Origin: Larus michahellis
Lineage: Eukaryota; Chordata; Aves; Charadriiformes; Laridae
NCBI RefSeq assembly: GCF_964199755.1
Contig: NC_133896.1
Coordinates: 98,578,549-98,642,548, forward strand
DNA: 64,000 nt
Reading direction: 5' to 3'
Made by a program: the position numbers and the translations under genes. A model generated the notes under the pieces. It ran no database searches, had not been told where the DNA came from, and worked only from the letters and a program-made list of their open reading frames with translations. Position 1 is the first letter of the stretch; each line of letters begins with the position of its first letter. Shown one piece after another: positions 18,901-32,429 of this stretch.

Positions 18901-21730
18901 TCATTGATGGCTCCTCATTCTTGAATATCTGAAGAGACAGTGAAGAGTTGTTCCTATCTGAGCCATCAGGCTTCCCAAAGGTGTCTCTTTGCTGGGGTGG
19001 AGAATCCTAGCCCACTAGCTTCTCGTATGGTGACCACTGTCACCACGTGCAAGGTATGTGTCAGGAACACATTGCTTACCTGTGAAATGCATGTGTTTAA
19101 GTGAGACACTGCAGATCTTCATCAGCAGGTTAGTGGATTTCTAAATTAAGCCACTGCCTTGAACAATATTTTTTTTTTCTCTCAAAACTCTGATAACCAA
19201 AGAACAATGTTTTGTTACTGCCTGTTCTTGTATCTGGTTTGGAAAAAAAAAAGCACCTTAAAAGATCAGTCAGTGAATGTCTTGGCAGCACTCTGATTTT
19301 AGTCTTGCCTAAGAGGAATCACCATCTGTTGAATCACAACTTTCACTTCCTTTGTTGCCTGAGTTTCTTAATCTTTCATCTCACACTGGTCTAGCTCTGT
19401 GGAGAGGGAAATGTCACCAAAGCAGAAATAGAGACTGTGAGCACAGACTCTGGGGACTGGGCTGAAGTGGAGAAGTGGAAGAGCCACCATACAGATGAAA
19501 GTAGGTGGTGTACTTCGAGGGAGAGCAGACAGCAAGGGCAGAGAACAGAAGCTTCTGGGGACAGTTTGTGACAGTTAGTTTGGAAACACTAATGTTTTTT
19601 AAAGGTTAGTTTTCCCAAGGGGGCTGAACTACTCCAGGGGAGCACTGTTGGGTGTGGTGTGGCTTGTAAGGACTAAAATGGATTTGAGGAGCAGCCCAGC
19701 ATATTGAAAGCCACAAGAATCCATTTCTTACTTATACTAGTGTCTGCCAGGAACTTACTCTGTACGACTCCTTACCAGAGATCTCAAAATTGCTGATAAG
19801 GTGTAGGATGTTCTAGGGCAGCTGGACCACCTCAGCATCCGAATTCCTTTTTTGTCTGTTTATATAACTCGGCCTTCTTGCCAGAGCATGCCTTGTCATG
19901 AGTTCTGTGGGATTTTATTGTCTTTTCAGCTTTTAAATGAAACCGAGTGTTCCAGACAATACTGGATCTCAGCACCGTGTTATCTTCCCCTTCTGGGTAC
20001 TTCTTCAATTTCATTCTTCTTCAGTGTAATAAAACCCAGAGCCCTGTCCCGATGCCTTCCTTCCCCCATTCTTCAAAACTGCCTTGAAAGTCCCTGGCTA
20101 GACTGTCACATGCTCATCACTGGTTTTCCCCAAGGGCCATTTTCTTGTGGAAACACAAGTCCTTAGGGTCATTGTCCTGAGTCTACTTCTCACAAGAGAG
20201 CTACTTTTCTACCCTTACTTATGGAAAACTCCTGCAAATTTTCCTCTCCCACAAGTTTCAAACTTTTCCTGTCTTCTGGACTTCGTCATTACCCATTAAC
20301 GTGCGATACTAACCAGTCACAGCAGCACTGTGCCTGCTTTCTGGAGAAACAGAATTTCTCCCTCTAAATTTCTTAATAAGGGGTCTTGGAGAAGTTCTCT
20401 TGTTTTCATCTATCAAAGGAAGGTGTCAGAGGATTACTTTTATTTTTAAAACAAGGGACCATGTGAAAACCATGGGACAGAGTCTTACCTACCTTTATTG
20501 ATTCTCAGGATAGGCTGTCTCTTTGGTTATAAAGTTGCACAGTATCAAAATGCATTTAAAAATTGGGCTTTAATCCATCACTAGTGTTTTTACAGTCTCT
20601 ATCTTAAACAGATAAGGGACTACATCTGTTAACTGGGGAAAGTGGAGGATACAGGCATGGTGCACTCACTGAATAGTTGTTCTGTTGCCTCACCCTGGTG
20701 TCATTGTGATCTGTTTCTTTCTCATTTTACATTTAGCTATAAGAAGTAAAGGAATGGATATTAGACATAAAAATATTAACCTATCCTAGGTTATCCTAGG
20801 CGTCAAGTCCAGCAAACTTGTGGAGCATTATTTGAACCATCCAATGTAACAGAAAAGTGAGTTATTTTTAATACTGCTGTAGCATTTCTCTAGATAATTC
20901 AAAAACATATGTAAGTATTAATACTCCCTATTTGTCTGTGGAATTGTGGAAGATGCTACTCTTAAAATGTATTGACTCATTTCTGTTACATTTTCAGGGC
21001 AGTTTTGTCACAGGATTACAGCAGTATTATATACTGTATGACTGGGGACTTCATGAAAGCATGAGCATTTTAGAGAACACACTTTTTTGAAGAATAATCT
21101 TACAATGTAGGAAATAGGCAAGGTTCTTAAGTTTTTATAATTTTAAAACTGACTGATTTCTTGCTAATTTGAAGTCAATGTTTTGGATGTGCTCTCTGTA
21201 GCTCAGTTATTTCAGTTGCACTTTTGTAAAAGACAAATTACTTAAACTGTTCAACAGTTTTATGTGGCTTTATGTTTTAAGTTTTGCTGTACACTTTCTT
21301 GTATAATTTTTTTACAAGTTCACCATAAACTCAGATAGAAAGTTACAGCTTGATATACTTGTTTGGCTTTTTCAGTGCTGAGCTCTTTGGATCTTGAAAA
21401 AAGTCTGGGCTAGTGTGTTTTCCAGCCCTTCCTGGAAGTACTGGGAGGTGAACTCTAACAGCTGTCATTCATTAGCTTGAGCAGTTTCTTTGTTTAAAGT
21501 GCAAGACCCTGAGCTTATTCTGCAAGGGACACCTACTAGATCTCTGAGGGCTTTAAATATTATATAGTCAGCTCAGAAACTGTTGAGATTCAATGAATTT
21601 GTGGGTATAGTGATGGCAAAAGATAAAACCTGTGTTCTTTTTGTCTCTATATATCCTCCTGTACTTCTAAATCCAGACCATGGCCCACCAGAGGGTGGTG
21701 GGATAGATAGTGGTTCTACTGCTGATGAGC
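18901..21730. other. Intergenic, no gene recognised
   Basis: A+T-rich DNA without convincing exons, known repeats or long conserved frames. Confidence 0.55.
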
Positions 21731-21734
21731 TGGT

Positions 21735-22142
21735 ATTCAACATATGGTCCACGGGTGGTTACAGAGAGGATTATTCTATCACAGGACAAGAAGTCAGAGT
21801 GCCTATTGAAATTACCAGACAGCAGGCTTAAATTGAGCAAAGGCAAGTTCTTTTTACATGGCACAGCAGAAATAGACTGTGAGAGTATAAATGGGCTCAA
21901 AAAAGGAACTGAAGAAAATCATAGAAAGGCTTTTAAATACATAGGTGCAAAACCAACCTCTGGCTCATGCTGTCCCTGAACAGCAAATTACCAGATCTCG
22001 CCAGGGTGTGTTAGAGGAAGAGTCAATCTTGCCCTGTTTTTTGTACTCTTTCCCAAAGTACCCATTATTGGTCGCTGTCTGAGGAGGAGCCTGGCTTTTC
22101 ATAGATTTGGTCTGGTTCACTGTGGCTGTCCTTGTGTTACTG
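21735..22142 (+). mobile_element. Ancient CR1 LINE 3' fragment
   Basis: The sequence runs through the old CR1 3' pattern. It has TTAAATTGAGCAAAGGCAAG with TTCTTTTTACATGGCACAGC (end of the coding part), then GGGCTCAAAAAAGGAACTGA. The 3' UTR follows, with TACCCATTATTGGTCGCTGT (22059-22078), a TGGTCTGGTTCA block, and the closing GTGGCTGTCCTTGTGTTA. It is strongly diverged with no usable frame. Confidence 0.75.
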
Positions 22143-23198
22143 ACCCCCTACATCTGTGAGACAGGAGCAGGATCCATGTGTGCAGGGCAAAAAAAAAAAA
22201 AAAGTAAAAGTCATGTCCTCAGCCACACCACAACCTGTTCTCACTTTGTTAATATGCAAGGTTAATAAGCATAAACACATCCACTTGACTTAAACACATT
22301 CCCTAGCCTAAGAGGAGGCGTGCATTAGATCCTGGGAAGGTTTGAGAAGAAAAAGTAAAACAACACCAAGTTACTCTTAATTCTGCTGTGGTCTTATTTG
22401 GTTAGCTCACAAATATTCAGTAACAGCAAGAAAAATGCAGGCTTCCAGTGTAATCCAGTGCCAAGAATGTAATCCACAGTTTGTCCTTAATCCCATGAGG
22501 ATCATCTCAAATGTTTCCAGTGCTTTTGGCAGGAATATTAAATTACAAAATCTAGGATACTTGCCAGAAACAGAAAAAAGAAGGTTCGCAGTAAAAGCAG
22601 TGCCCCTGCTCTGTGCTTCTGCAGGAGCAAAATGGCATGTCTATATGGGCAATTGCTTTGAAAAAAAAAAAAAAAATTAAAAGGGCAACTTCTCATAAGT
22701 GTCTTGCAGCACTCCATTCTAATTAGTTCCTAGTACTAAAATATGGACTGTTCAGTGCCTGATGACAATTCAAGGAAGTAAGTGAAGGTGACTAGTTTGT
22801 CAGTATATTGAGCTTTTCTTTTATGGAGTTGAAAGTACTTATCTGTCTCGTTTCCTCCAGAGCTGGGACCTGTGCTCCAGATCCTGACTTCTGTGTTGTC
22901 TGTGTGTTGGAAGGAACTTGCAGGACACAGTGGGGTTGCTTCAGATTCACTCTGATAAAACCAAGGCCAAAGTTCAAATATTGTCAGTTTTGTTGAATTT
23001 ACCATAAGAAGTACTTACACCTTTGTAAAATAAATCCTTGACTATACAAAGAGTTTCAAGGAGAGAGAGTTGGAGAACTGTGAGGTCTTGTTTGTATGTC
23101 AGGCCTTCTTTGAGAATTATCTGCAACTCTATACTTGTTTTATTTATCAAGGTGAAAGTCCCATTTGTCTTTAGAGAGTGAATCTTTAGCCATTTCTG
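22143..23198. other. Intergenic, no gene recognised
   Basis: About 1 kb of A+T-rich DNA with two pure A tracts (near 22190-22203 and 22662-22676). No exon was recognised. Confidence 0.55.
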
Positions 23199-23199
23199 A

Positions 23200-24238
23200 T
23201 CACAGAATCACAGGGTTGGAAGGGACCTCTGGAGATCATCTAGTCCAACCCCCCTGCCAGAGCAGGGTCATCTAGAGCAGGTTGCACAGGAATGCGTCCA
23301 GGCGGGTTTTGAATGTCTCCAGAGACGGAGACTCCACCACCTCCCTGGGCAGCCTGTGCCAGTGCTCTGCCACCCTCAAAGTAAAGAAGTTCCTCCTCAT
23401 GTTTACGTGGAACTTCCTATGCTCAAGTTTGTGCCCATTGCCCCTTGTCCTGTTGCTGGGCACCACTGAAAAGAGCCTGGCCCCATCCTCCTGACACCCA
23501 CCCTTTAAGTACTTGTAAGTGTTGATAAGGTCCCCCCTCGGCTGTCTCTTTTCCAGACTGAAGAGACCCAAATCCCTCAGCCTTTCTTCATCAGAGAGGT
23601 GTTCCAGTCCCCTCATCATCTTGGTAGCCCTTTGCTGCACCTTCTCTAGCAGTTCCCTGTCCTTCTTGAACTGGGGACCCCAGAACTGGACACAGTACTC
23701 CAGGTGCGGCCTCACCAAGGCAGAGTAGAGGGGGAGGATGACCTCCCTGGACCTGCTGGCCACACTCTTCTTGATGCACGCCAGGATGCCATTGGCCTTC
23801 TTGGCCACGAGGGCACATTGCTGGCTCCTGGTCACCCTGTTGTCCACCAGGACTCCCAGCTCTCTTTCCACCGAGGTGCTCTCCAGCAGGTCAGCCCCCA
23901 ACCTGTGCTGGTGCATGGGGTTATTCCTCCCCAGGTGCAGCACCCTACACTTGTCCTTGTTGAATTTCATAAGGTTCCTCTCTGCCCAACTCTCCAGCCT
24001 GTCCGGGTCTCTCTGTATGGCGGCACAGCCTTCCGGTGTGTCAGCCATCCCCCCCAGCTTTGTGTCATCAGCGAACTTGCTGAGGGTGCACTCGATCCCC
24101 TCATCCAGGTCGTTGATGAGTATATTGAAGAGGACTGGACCCAGTACTGATCCCTGAGGAACACCACTCGTCACTGACCTCCAACTAGACTCTGTGTCCC
24201 TAATCACTACCCTCTGAGCTCTGTCTTTCAACCAGTTT
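23200..24238 (-). mobile_element. CR1 LINE, 5'-truncated, young
   Basis: A non-LTR retrotransposon copy keeps one open frame of about 319 codons (24231-23272). It covers the second half of the reverse transcriptase ([11 protein letters not shown], then the catalytic FADD at about residues 53-56) and the C-terminal region to its natural stop. A short 3' UTR follows, with the avian GGTTGGAAGGGACC/CTGGAGATCATCTAG signature (seen on the + strand at about 23214-23245). The tail is barely more than one octamer unit. The 5' end breaks inside the [13 protein letters not shown] region, so the endonuclease and the first catalytic Asp motif are missing. It cannot encode a working enzyme. No obvious target-site duplication is seen, as is usual for CR1. 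Confidence 0.95.
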
Positions 24239-24239
24239 T

Positions 24240-27200
24240 GTTATAGTAGGGTACTTTCATGGGTATAAGCTCTCCACTAGAGAAAAGGACAAATTATAAC
24301 TGTTTATTTAGTTAGTTGATATTGGAAAAATTTCATCTTACATCAGATATGTTGACACATTTTTCTTCTTTCTCTCTTTTCCTGGTCTCTATCCCACATG
24401 ACTGCTTTTCCAGGGTCTGCAGAGGAGTGTCTAACATTCTCCTCCCTTCTAGGCAATACTCTGTTTGCTTCTGCAAGAGACAGAAACACCAATGATTTAT
24501 TTAGTAATACATTTGAATTTTGTCACTCTATTTGTATTCTCTTCCTCATGCTTTATTGAAGAACCAACCTTAAGATCAGCTAGAGATTTAATTTAGAAAT
24601 TCCAGCTGTACCTTACCCAAAATACACATCCTACAGAATACCAAAGATGCATAGATGTCCCTTTTTGCCTATTGTTTTAAAATAAGAGGAGTCTGAGCTT
24701 CAGTCTCTGGAATTTTTCAGTGCCTACCCCATTTGGGGCCATTGATGCTATGATGATGCAAACAAAAAATTATGTAGTTACATAGAGCTGGTAACAGTAC
24801 TTTATTGCCATGCAGTTTAGCACCAATACCAAGAATTCTTCCTGGATGGTGCTGTACTTTGCTGGTACTTCCCACTCAACAAGCATCCTAGCTCAGGCAC
24901 AGACCTCACCGAATCAGTTGCTTATTTTCTGTCCAGAATGAGGTGTCTGAAAAACACTTTTCTCCTTTGTATCAGACAGTTGTGCTTTTCTGCAGTGGCA
25001 GGAAAGGGTGGAGAGGAGGAAATGTTGACCTCAGAGCTGCTTTCATGCTTATCTCTCTTGCCTTTTCTGGGTCTGGAGGATATTTATGTCTGCAAGCTGG
25101 GACTCACCTACAGCTACATGTGTTACTTTGCAAAGCCAACTGACTTTTTAGGATGCTTAAAAGGCCCATATATGCTGATGCATTTGCACCAGATATGTTT
25201 GAAGCCACATCCTGTATTACATACGTAATTGTAGCCACAAATAGAAAACAGGACGCATTTTCCACTTGTTACTCAAGTTTTGATAAATTTGAATGTGAGA
25301 CAGCATCTAGCTTGTTATCTTGATTCTTTTTGCAGCTGTGTTGAGATTAAAGTGTTTGAAAGAACACCGCAGCTAGAGGGAAGGTGACAGACAGATCAAA
25401 TACATGGAGGAGCAATGCACGTTCTGCCTCTCTCTTGTGAAAAAGGTAGATATAGGTTCTGTAAAGCTTTGGAGGCCCAAGGCTTGTTAAACCCACCGCA
25501 CATTTTTCAGAGGAAGCTAGAAACATATTCAGCGAAATGTCGCTAGCAACGTTAAAGTTGCTTAAAAAAATAACAGCACTGCTTTATAAGTATAAGCTCC
25601 TCTTCCTTTTAGTTATAAATCACTAGTTACTTTCATCAAAGGAAACCATAAGATACGTTTTTCTTGTTAACCATATACCTAATGACATTTTTTTTTTCTG
25701 TTGAAGGTCAACTTGACCTTTTGTTAAAACAATACAACAGGGTAACTAGTTAGAGTGTTAAGGACAAGTGGCAAAGCAGTAGCATTGTCAGAGAGAAGAA
25801 AATCAAGGCTTCCCACTTGTTAGTATCAAAAATGTATGTGACTGAGTGACAGCCCTGTCATCTAATTCCATACAGCAGTTATTTTGCTTTGTGACCTCTC
25901 TTTTCAGAACCTTGGATGCTTAACTTAAAATGTATGAAAGCAAATTATGTACATTTGCTGAAAAAGCATACCTTTCAAAGACTATTTGGCAAGGCATTTA
26001 GACCCTCATGTAAACTCCAGTTCTTCAATTGCCGTGTTTGCTCAGCTCCTGTGAAGGAGTCTCAGCTGCAGAGGACAGCCATTTCATATGCCTGTACTGC
26101 AAACAGTGTTATGTTGGCATTATGATGTGATTAAAATGCATAAATAGTTGAGTACATCAGATATCTGAGGCTAAAGGACACACACTAAATGTGTTGAATA
26201 ATTAGCTTCACTGCAATCAGAAGCAAAATACCCAGCATTTACACAAGAAATGCTGGCCTCTTTTCTGTGTGCTATATACAAGATGAAAAATGAAACAAAA
26301 TTAAGCCTTGGAATACAATCTCAGGCTTGGAGTCCTAACTGAAAGAAAGAAAAAGGACACAAATTCAATAACTGAATTCAAAGTAGGTTCCAGACTCAGC
26401 ATGGGAGGATCCAGGGAGAGTGGAGCCCAAACATCTTTTTGCCAATAAGGGGTGAGACTTACTGAAGGAAGAGGGGGATAACATAGCAGGTTTGCTTGTG
26501 TTAAACTTGTCTTTTGACTGAACAGAAGTTCTAGTTGACTTCAGTGGAGTTTTGCCAAAATAGAACTGTATTAGGTGCTAAGTAGAATTTCAGTACTTCA
26601 GGTTCATTGATGTACTTTACAGCCCCCTGGGAAATTGTGGTAAACACCTATCTTCCCCTTAGGAAGTGACTCTGTGATGATACTCTCTGCTTCTTACATT
26701 ATGTTGTGCAGATTTGGTAAAAAGCCTTCCCCCCTGCAACTTTTAGCATGTTGTTGTATTGCTTAGTGCTTGCGTGAAATTAAATAGCAGCAGTTTGGGA
26801 CTCATACTACTTTGTTTTTTTTTTTTTTAGTATTTTCTGTGTTGTTCATGTTTACTGGTTTTATTATAACAGCCTGGGTAGTATACAGGGTGCTTCAGTT
26901 GAGAAGAAATCAGTCATTCATTTTTTTTATTAGTGTTCTTGAGGCATGCCAGTCAAATGATACTAACTGTAAAACATTGAGCTATGACTAATGAACCCTT
27001 TGGAGAATGGAGGTGACCCCTGCTTCACATTACATTCTGATGTGCAGAGAACAACTACCAAGGTTATCAGAACATTTGCTAATGCTGTGAGCTTCGATAT
27101 CTGGGAGATTTGCTATGTGCTGGGCCCTATTAAAACAGCTTAATTTCCTGTTGGCAGACAATATGTCTTTAGAAAAACATTGCCAACCAGAAATGCTGGC

Positions 27201-29200
27201 CACAGGCTCTTAGATAAAATTTGGTCATTTCTGGAGCCTCGCGTTGAAGGATGCTGAGGATCTGCAGCCCTGGTTCTTGCTGCTGAGAGCTACTTCCCCT
27301 TGGGACTTCTGAAAACTAGCATAATGTGTTTCAAGCTGAGTATCCAAAAGTGATTGTATGAGTCATTAGGTAGTGAGCTCTCTGGGGGCTCAGCCAGTAT
27401 TCCTGTTCTGCATTTATGCAGCATATAATATTGTAGGGGTCTGGATCTGAGTGTCTTATGAGCTGCACAATACACTAGATATTAATAGTAGTCATAACTA
27501 AGGGATGTAGTTTGTCTGCTTGTGATCTCATCAGAGCCACATGTCAAATCTTTGCAGAACTGAATGTAGAAATCCAGAGTCCCTAGACCTCACCCTTCAT
27601 TATTTGAGCAGCAGGCCATCCATTGCAATAGTTATTCTGTTCTATACACAGCAGTTCCCCATGAAGTAAAAATAAAAACAATGAGATGGAAAAACCACAC
27701 TGGATGCAGTGCCTGATGTTTTGTTTGCTCAAATGGTGTTTACAACTCGGCAGTGTGCAATTGGAAATGAGGCCTCCTACTGCTGTGTCCTATGCAAACG
27801 TGCTGGGAGGTACAATCTTTTCCACACAATTCTCTTAAAGTGATATGGGCTGTTAAAACTTTCACTTGGGCATTGAGATTATTGGCAAAGCATAAGGAAA
27901 GATTAGGAGATGCAATGTTGCCCAAGCCATCTGATCGAAGATGACTCAAAGTCACAGGATTAGTTTAAAGTACATAATAACTTGGGGTTCTTTTCTATTT
28001 GCCATCTTGCCCAGGGGTTCAGATTTTTCAGCTTCAGATCTTTAACCAAGCTGATGAAAGACTACTTTTATCAAGGGACTTGAAGGTCATATGTAGTCAT
28101 GTGATTGCATGAGTTAGACTTCAGAAAGAAACACCACATATTGCATTATTTAGCAATATGGAGTAGCATTATTGTCTTTTTAAATAGCTTTTCAGCACCA
28201 GGGGAAGATGGTATTTCTAGTAATTCTTCCTAAGAATATGAATAGACCCTCTTGTTGCTGTACACTCACGGAATGATAGTGAATCTTCTTCATAGCCACA
28301 GGGAGATCACATTTCGAAGCATGTGGGGGTAAAGCACTTCTTAGAGCAGCGTGCTTGTGTATGAATGAATGCTTCCTTAATGGAAAGCCCACATTTCTTT
28401 GGGGCGCTGCATGTGTGTCAAAGCAGGGCTTGCAAAATACCAGTTGTGATTCAGGCACTCTCATGACACTGGAAGGATAAAAGTGAATGTTGCTGAGAAC
28501 CATAAAGAACTACAGTATGTAACCATCTTCTTTTTAATCTAATCTCGATGGCTCAGTCTCTGTGAGCAGCAACATTCATGACACTAAAAATGGGGTCTGA
28601 GTGAATGGATTCCAGAATGTCTTTGGTGGCCTCAGTGTAGCCTAAAAGCCACACATTCCGAATGGCGAAATGCAAAACCTCTGTCAGCCTCTCCTCTCCA
28701 CTGCACCTCGCAGAAGGAGCTGGCAGTTAGCACACATGGACCTCACAGCAGGTCTACAGTCTGTCATGACAGTTGTCACATACTTAAAAGCACTGAAAAT
28801 CTGAGTTCAAGGTTGGGACTTGGAGGCATGTGAGCCTTACTTATATAGAGGAAGAGTACCATGACTGTGTCTACACTTTATTTCCATTCCCCAGTGTGCT
28901 CGTTATACCAAATCAGATGATATTAGATTAATTAGACTAATAGACCTTAAGTTATTTTTCCTTACTGAAGTGAATTTTGTATGCCTACATCATCTATCAC
29001 TTCTCATCATGGCCCAAAAGGTATAAGATACATTTATACACCAGAAAGTGGCATGTGATGAACTCGTGTTGGCGCTCAGTTAAAATAACAGTGCAGACAG
29101 AGCATTTCCAGGTAGAACATGGGGTACGCCTCTTCTGCTCAACTATGGTCTTGTCTATAAACTTTAACTACTGCAGCCAGCCCAAGTTATACTGGCCTGG
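24240..29200. other. Intergenic, no gene recognised
   Basis: About 5 kb of A+T-rich sequence with only short, unrelated open frames. A T tract lies near 26815-26830. Confidence 0.55.
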
Positions 29201-29202
29201 TT

Positions 29203-29300
29203 TTATGGAGGGGGAGACTTGAAATCAGGGTGACGTAACTTTCTTGAGGTCACATCAGAGCCTGTGTCAAAGCAGGGATTAGAATGCAAGATCTGGACAC
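29203..29300 (-). repeat. MIR/CORE-SINE-like fragment
   Basis: GGAGGGGGAGACTTGAAATC, GTGACGTAACTTTCTTGAGG, TCACATCAGAGCC and GCAGGGATTAGAATGCAAG follow the complementary MIR pattern (GGGGAAACTGAGGC, GTGACTTGCCCAAGGTCACA, GCAGAGC, GGGATTCGAACCCAG). Order and spacing are preserved over about 100 bp. Confidence 0.65.
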
Positions 29301-32300
29301 TTTTCACAGTTTATTTGTATGTTTGTAAAAATCAGGAAAAAATGTGTGTGAGGGAGAGAGAGAGGACGCTGTTTTGTTCTTGAGCCTGTGCGACTATTTC
29401 ACAACCAGTCTGTAGCTGTGTCTGCAAGTTTTCAGATACGTGGGGCTCAGTTCTCCCTTTTGATAAGCAGAATTCAGGTCCAAGCCTGAGGACATATGCG
29501 CTCAGGACATATGATTAGGACTTATCCTAATCTTGGACCATTCATTGATACACATAATACTAGATCACGTATGCAGTCTGAAGAGACACAGGGACCTTAA
29601 TGACTGCTGAGCCCACGTGGCACAATCTGTCCCCTGCAGCAGGAAGAGTAAGCAACACGTAGCTGTATTTTTTTCTAATGCCAGCAGAAAACAGCCTGTA
29701 TCCCTGGTAAATTTTTCACAAGTGAAAAGTGAGATGCTTAGGTGTGCAAATTGGCTTGACAGTTCTGACCCTAGTAATCGTTTGGGTGATGTGTTTATTA
29801 TTTTTCTAGCCATTCAGGGAGGAAACATTATTATCTGAGAAATTCTGGAGTATCTTGCTGTTTTGTTCTCTTAATTCAGTCTTATTCTTCTAATACATCT
29901 TCACTTCATGCACATCCTCCTGTTTATCATCTTCTTCCTTTCCTGTATTTCTTCCTATCAGTGTCTTTTTCCTCCAGCTCACCTCAGTTCATTCTGTTCT
30001 TTCTACTCTCCTACCAGATTAGTTTTCTCACTAGTGTACACTAACCCTAGTATGTTTCCCAAGCAGTGTTAGGCTTTAAGTATAATAGTTTTTATGCCTT
30101 CTATCTCTGTTCATTCCACCTTGTCATGATCTTTTACAGATGATCACCACATGCACTCTAATTAGAAAAGTCTTCTGAGTAGATGAAGACAATTATTTTA
30201 TCTGTGTTTTCCAGGAAAAATCCTATGTCAGGGTCCCTTTTAAATAATGTAGGATTGAAAAACTGAGAGGAAGCTGATCAAGACAGTAGCATCAGTTTGA
30301 CTCAATAAATTTATTTTAATCGGTTCAGGTACCTCTTGTGGGTTCTTTCCTAAGTCATAAACAGCTGAAACTGACTCAGTCTGTTATCGATCTAATTCAA
30401 TTTCACATTGTCAGTCTACACAGATAGCTACTTTTGCTAAATCAGTACAACTAAGAGTCAAGTGAGTGAGTAGACCCAAATCTTGGACAGCTCTCCCCTT
30501 CCATGGAGCATGAGGATCATTGTTGAGATTCTGAAGGTGAAGAAATGAGTATCTGTCATAAAGAATTCATCCTTTCCCATTTAGGCTGTGAGGAACATTA
30601 CATCGATCAAAATAAAAGAATGCCAGGAAAAAAACATAATTGATTTGAGCAATTGTGCAAAGACAGATCTCTTTCTCAGTCGTTGGCTTTGGGAACAGCT
30701 TGCTGCCTAAAGGTAGGTTTTCCATTTTTTTGTAGGAGCAATGCTGTTTGGTACTTTTTGTAAGACTTCAGATGTTACAGTTAGAGGAGGTTTGTTTGGG
30801 CCAGTGATTCAGTAGACTCAGTGTCTACTGTAGAATGTCTAATGTTATCATGAAACATTTCGTAACGGCGAAGTATCTTTGGGAATATTGTGTGGACGAA
30901 ATGACTTACGGGTGCTTATGTTTCATTGATCAGAAATGTTCTGAGTGGTATTACAGGACACTGCAGGAAGAACACCTGTAGCCGGGAGGGACCTTGTGGA
31001 AAATTCCCATGACTCTTAACAGTAATGAAGCTTCGTGAGCAATAATGAGAAATATAACAGAATAATAATTAAAAAACAAAACAAAACAACAAAACAACCA
31101 ACAAACACCTAAGAAAGATATAGCTGTAGACAATTTCCTTATGTGATACTTAACCATGTTTTTCAAACTTGTATGTGATAATTATGTTTGAACACTAAAA
31201 GCCTGATTTTCATGCTGCCCTCTATTTGCACATTAACTCAGAAAAGGGCATTTGCCCCCACAGTTTTAAAACAAAGCTTACAAAACAGAGGAAAGAGATG
31301 CTTATGAAATCAATAGGAAATTTCATCTGTTTAGAAAAACAAGAGCGTGGTACAGTAATATGCTTCTTTTTTCTTTCAGCAAGAAGTGTTTACAGAGGGG
31401 TGCAGCAACACGGGTTTTCTACTTGCTGACTCACAGAAGTGCGAGTCTGTACAAGGCGTGCTGGCTTGCTGATCCCAAATTTTCAAATGCTGTTTCAGTG
31501 AAAATCGCCTTCCAGGTAAAAGGGAATTAAATGAATTGCCAGTTCTTGAAGCATTAATTAATTAGCGAAAGACTGGAAGAACTCCAAACACTTTTTGGCG
31601 ACGAGGCCTTGTCTTCTTCACTAAGAGGAAGCTGTGGGGACAGTACTTGCACGCTTATGCATATGTGGATCTGTCTTACCTCAAGGTGAATATGGCTATG
31701 CCTACGTTACTGAGTAGCACAGCGCATGAGGAATTGATTTCTGGAGCCAAACCAAACAGTGCTGAAGACCCAGTGTCTACACTATATGCTTTTTTGAAGC
31801 GGTTAATTTGGATTGGCTCTAGTCAGGTTCCATGGACTGACTGCCCTTTAGCAGCTGGAGCAGGATATGCTTATCAAGCAAGGTAAGCTTCTCAAGCACA
31901 CCTTCCAATTTTGTTTTGTCCAAAAGAAATCCAGTCCCTGTGCTCTGAGTCTGTTCTGTGACATGAACCCATGTGCTGATTGTGGGAGTTACTGGGACAC
32001 TGTCTGAAAAGTATCTTCCTGATTTTAACAGGAATGCTAATGTAGGCACCCTCCCTCAACTGCTAGCTACACTGAGGTAAAGTCATAATGCACTATCGAT
32101 GCTTTTGTGTTGTGACAAGGCACATTCGTCACAGGAGCACTGGGTGAAATTGCTGTTTTGTGGTTAATGTCAAGGGCTTTGTTGCAATGTATTTTCTCAT
32201 CTTTCATCCAGAGGAAATATTCTTTAAAGATGTATTAAAGTCTTTGTACCTTTGTATCTTCTTATTTTGTTCCACTTTGTAACACTTAGTCCACTTGTAA

Positions 32301-32428
32301 TTTCAAAAGGCTTTCAGTGGTTTAGATCAGGCTCACAGGTTCTATGCCATACAACAAAAGCATTTTCAGAATTCTTTAGAATATTTTTCTCTTTTGTATC
32401 CGCCTTTGTATTTCTCACTTGACTTTCA
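29301..32428. other. Intergenic, no gene recognised
   Basis: About 3.1 kb without supportable genes. A low-complexity A/C-rich tract lies near 31069-31107. Confidence 0.55.
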
Positions 32429-32429
32429 G

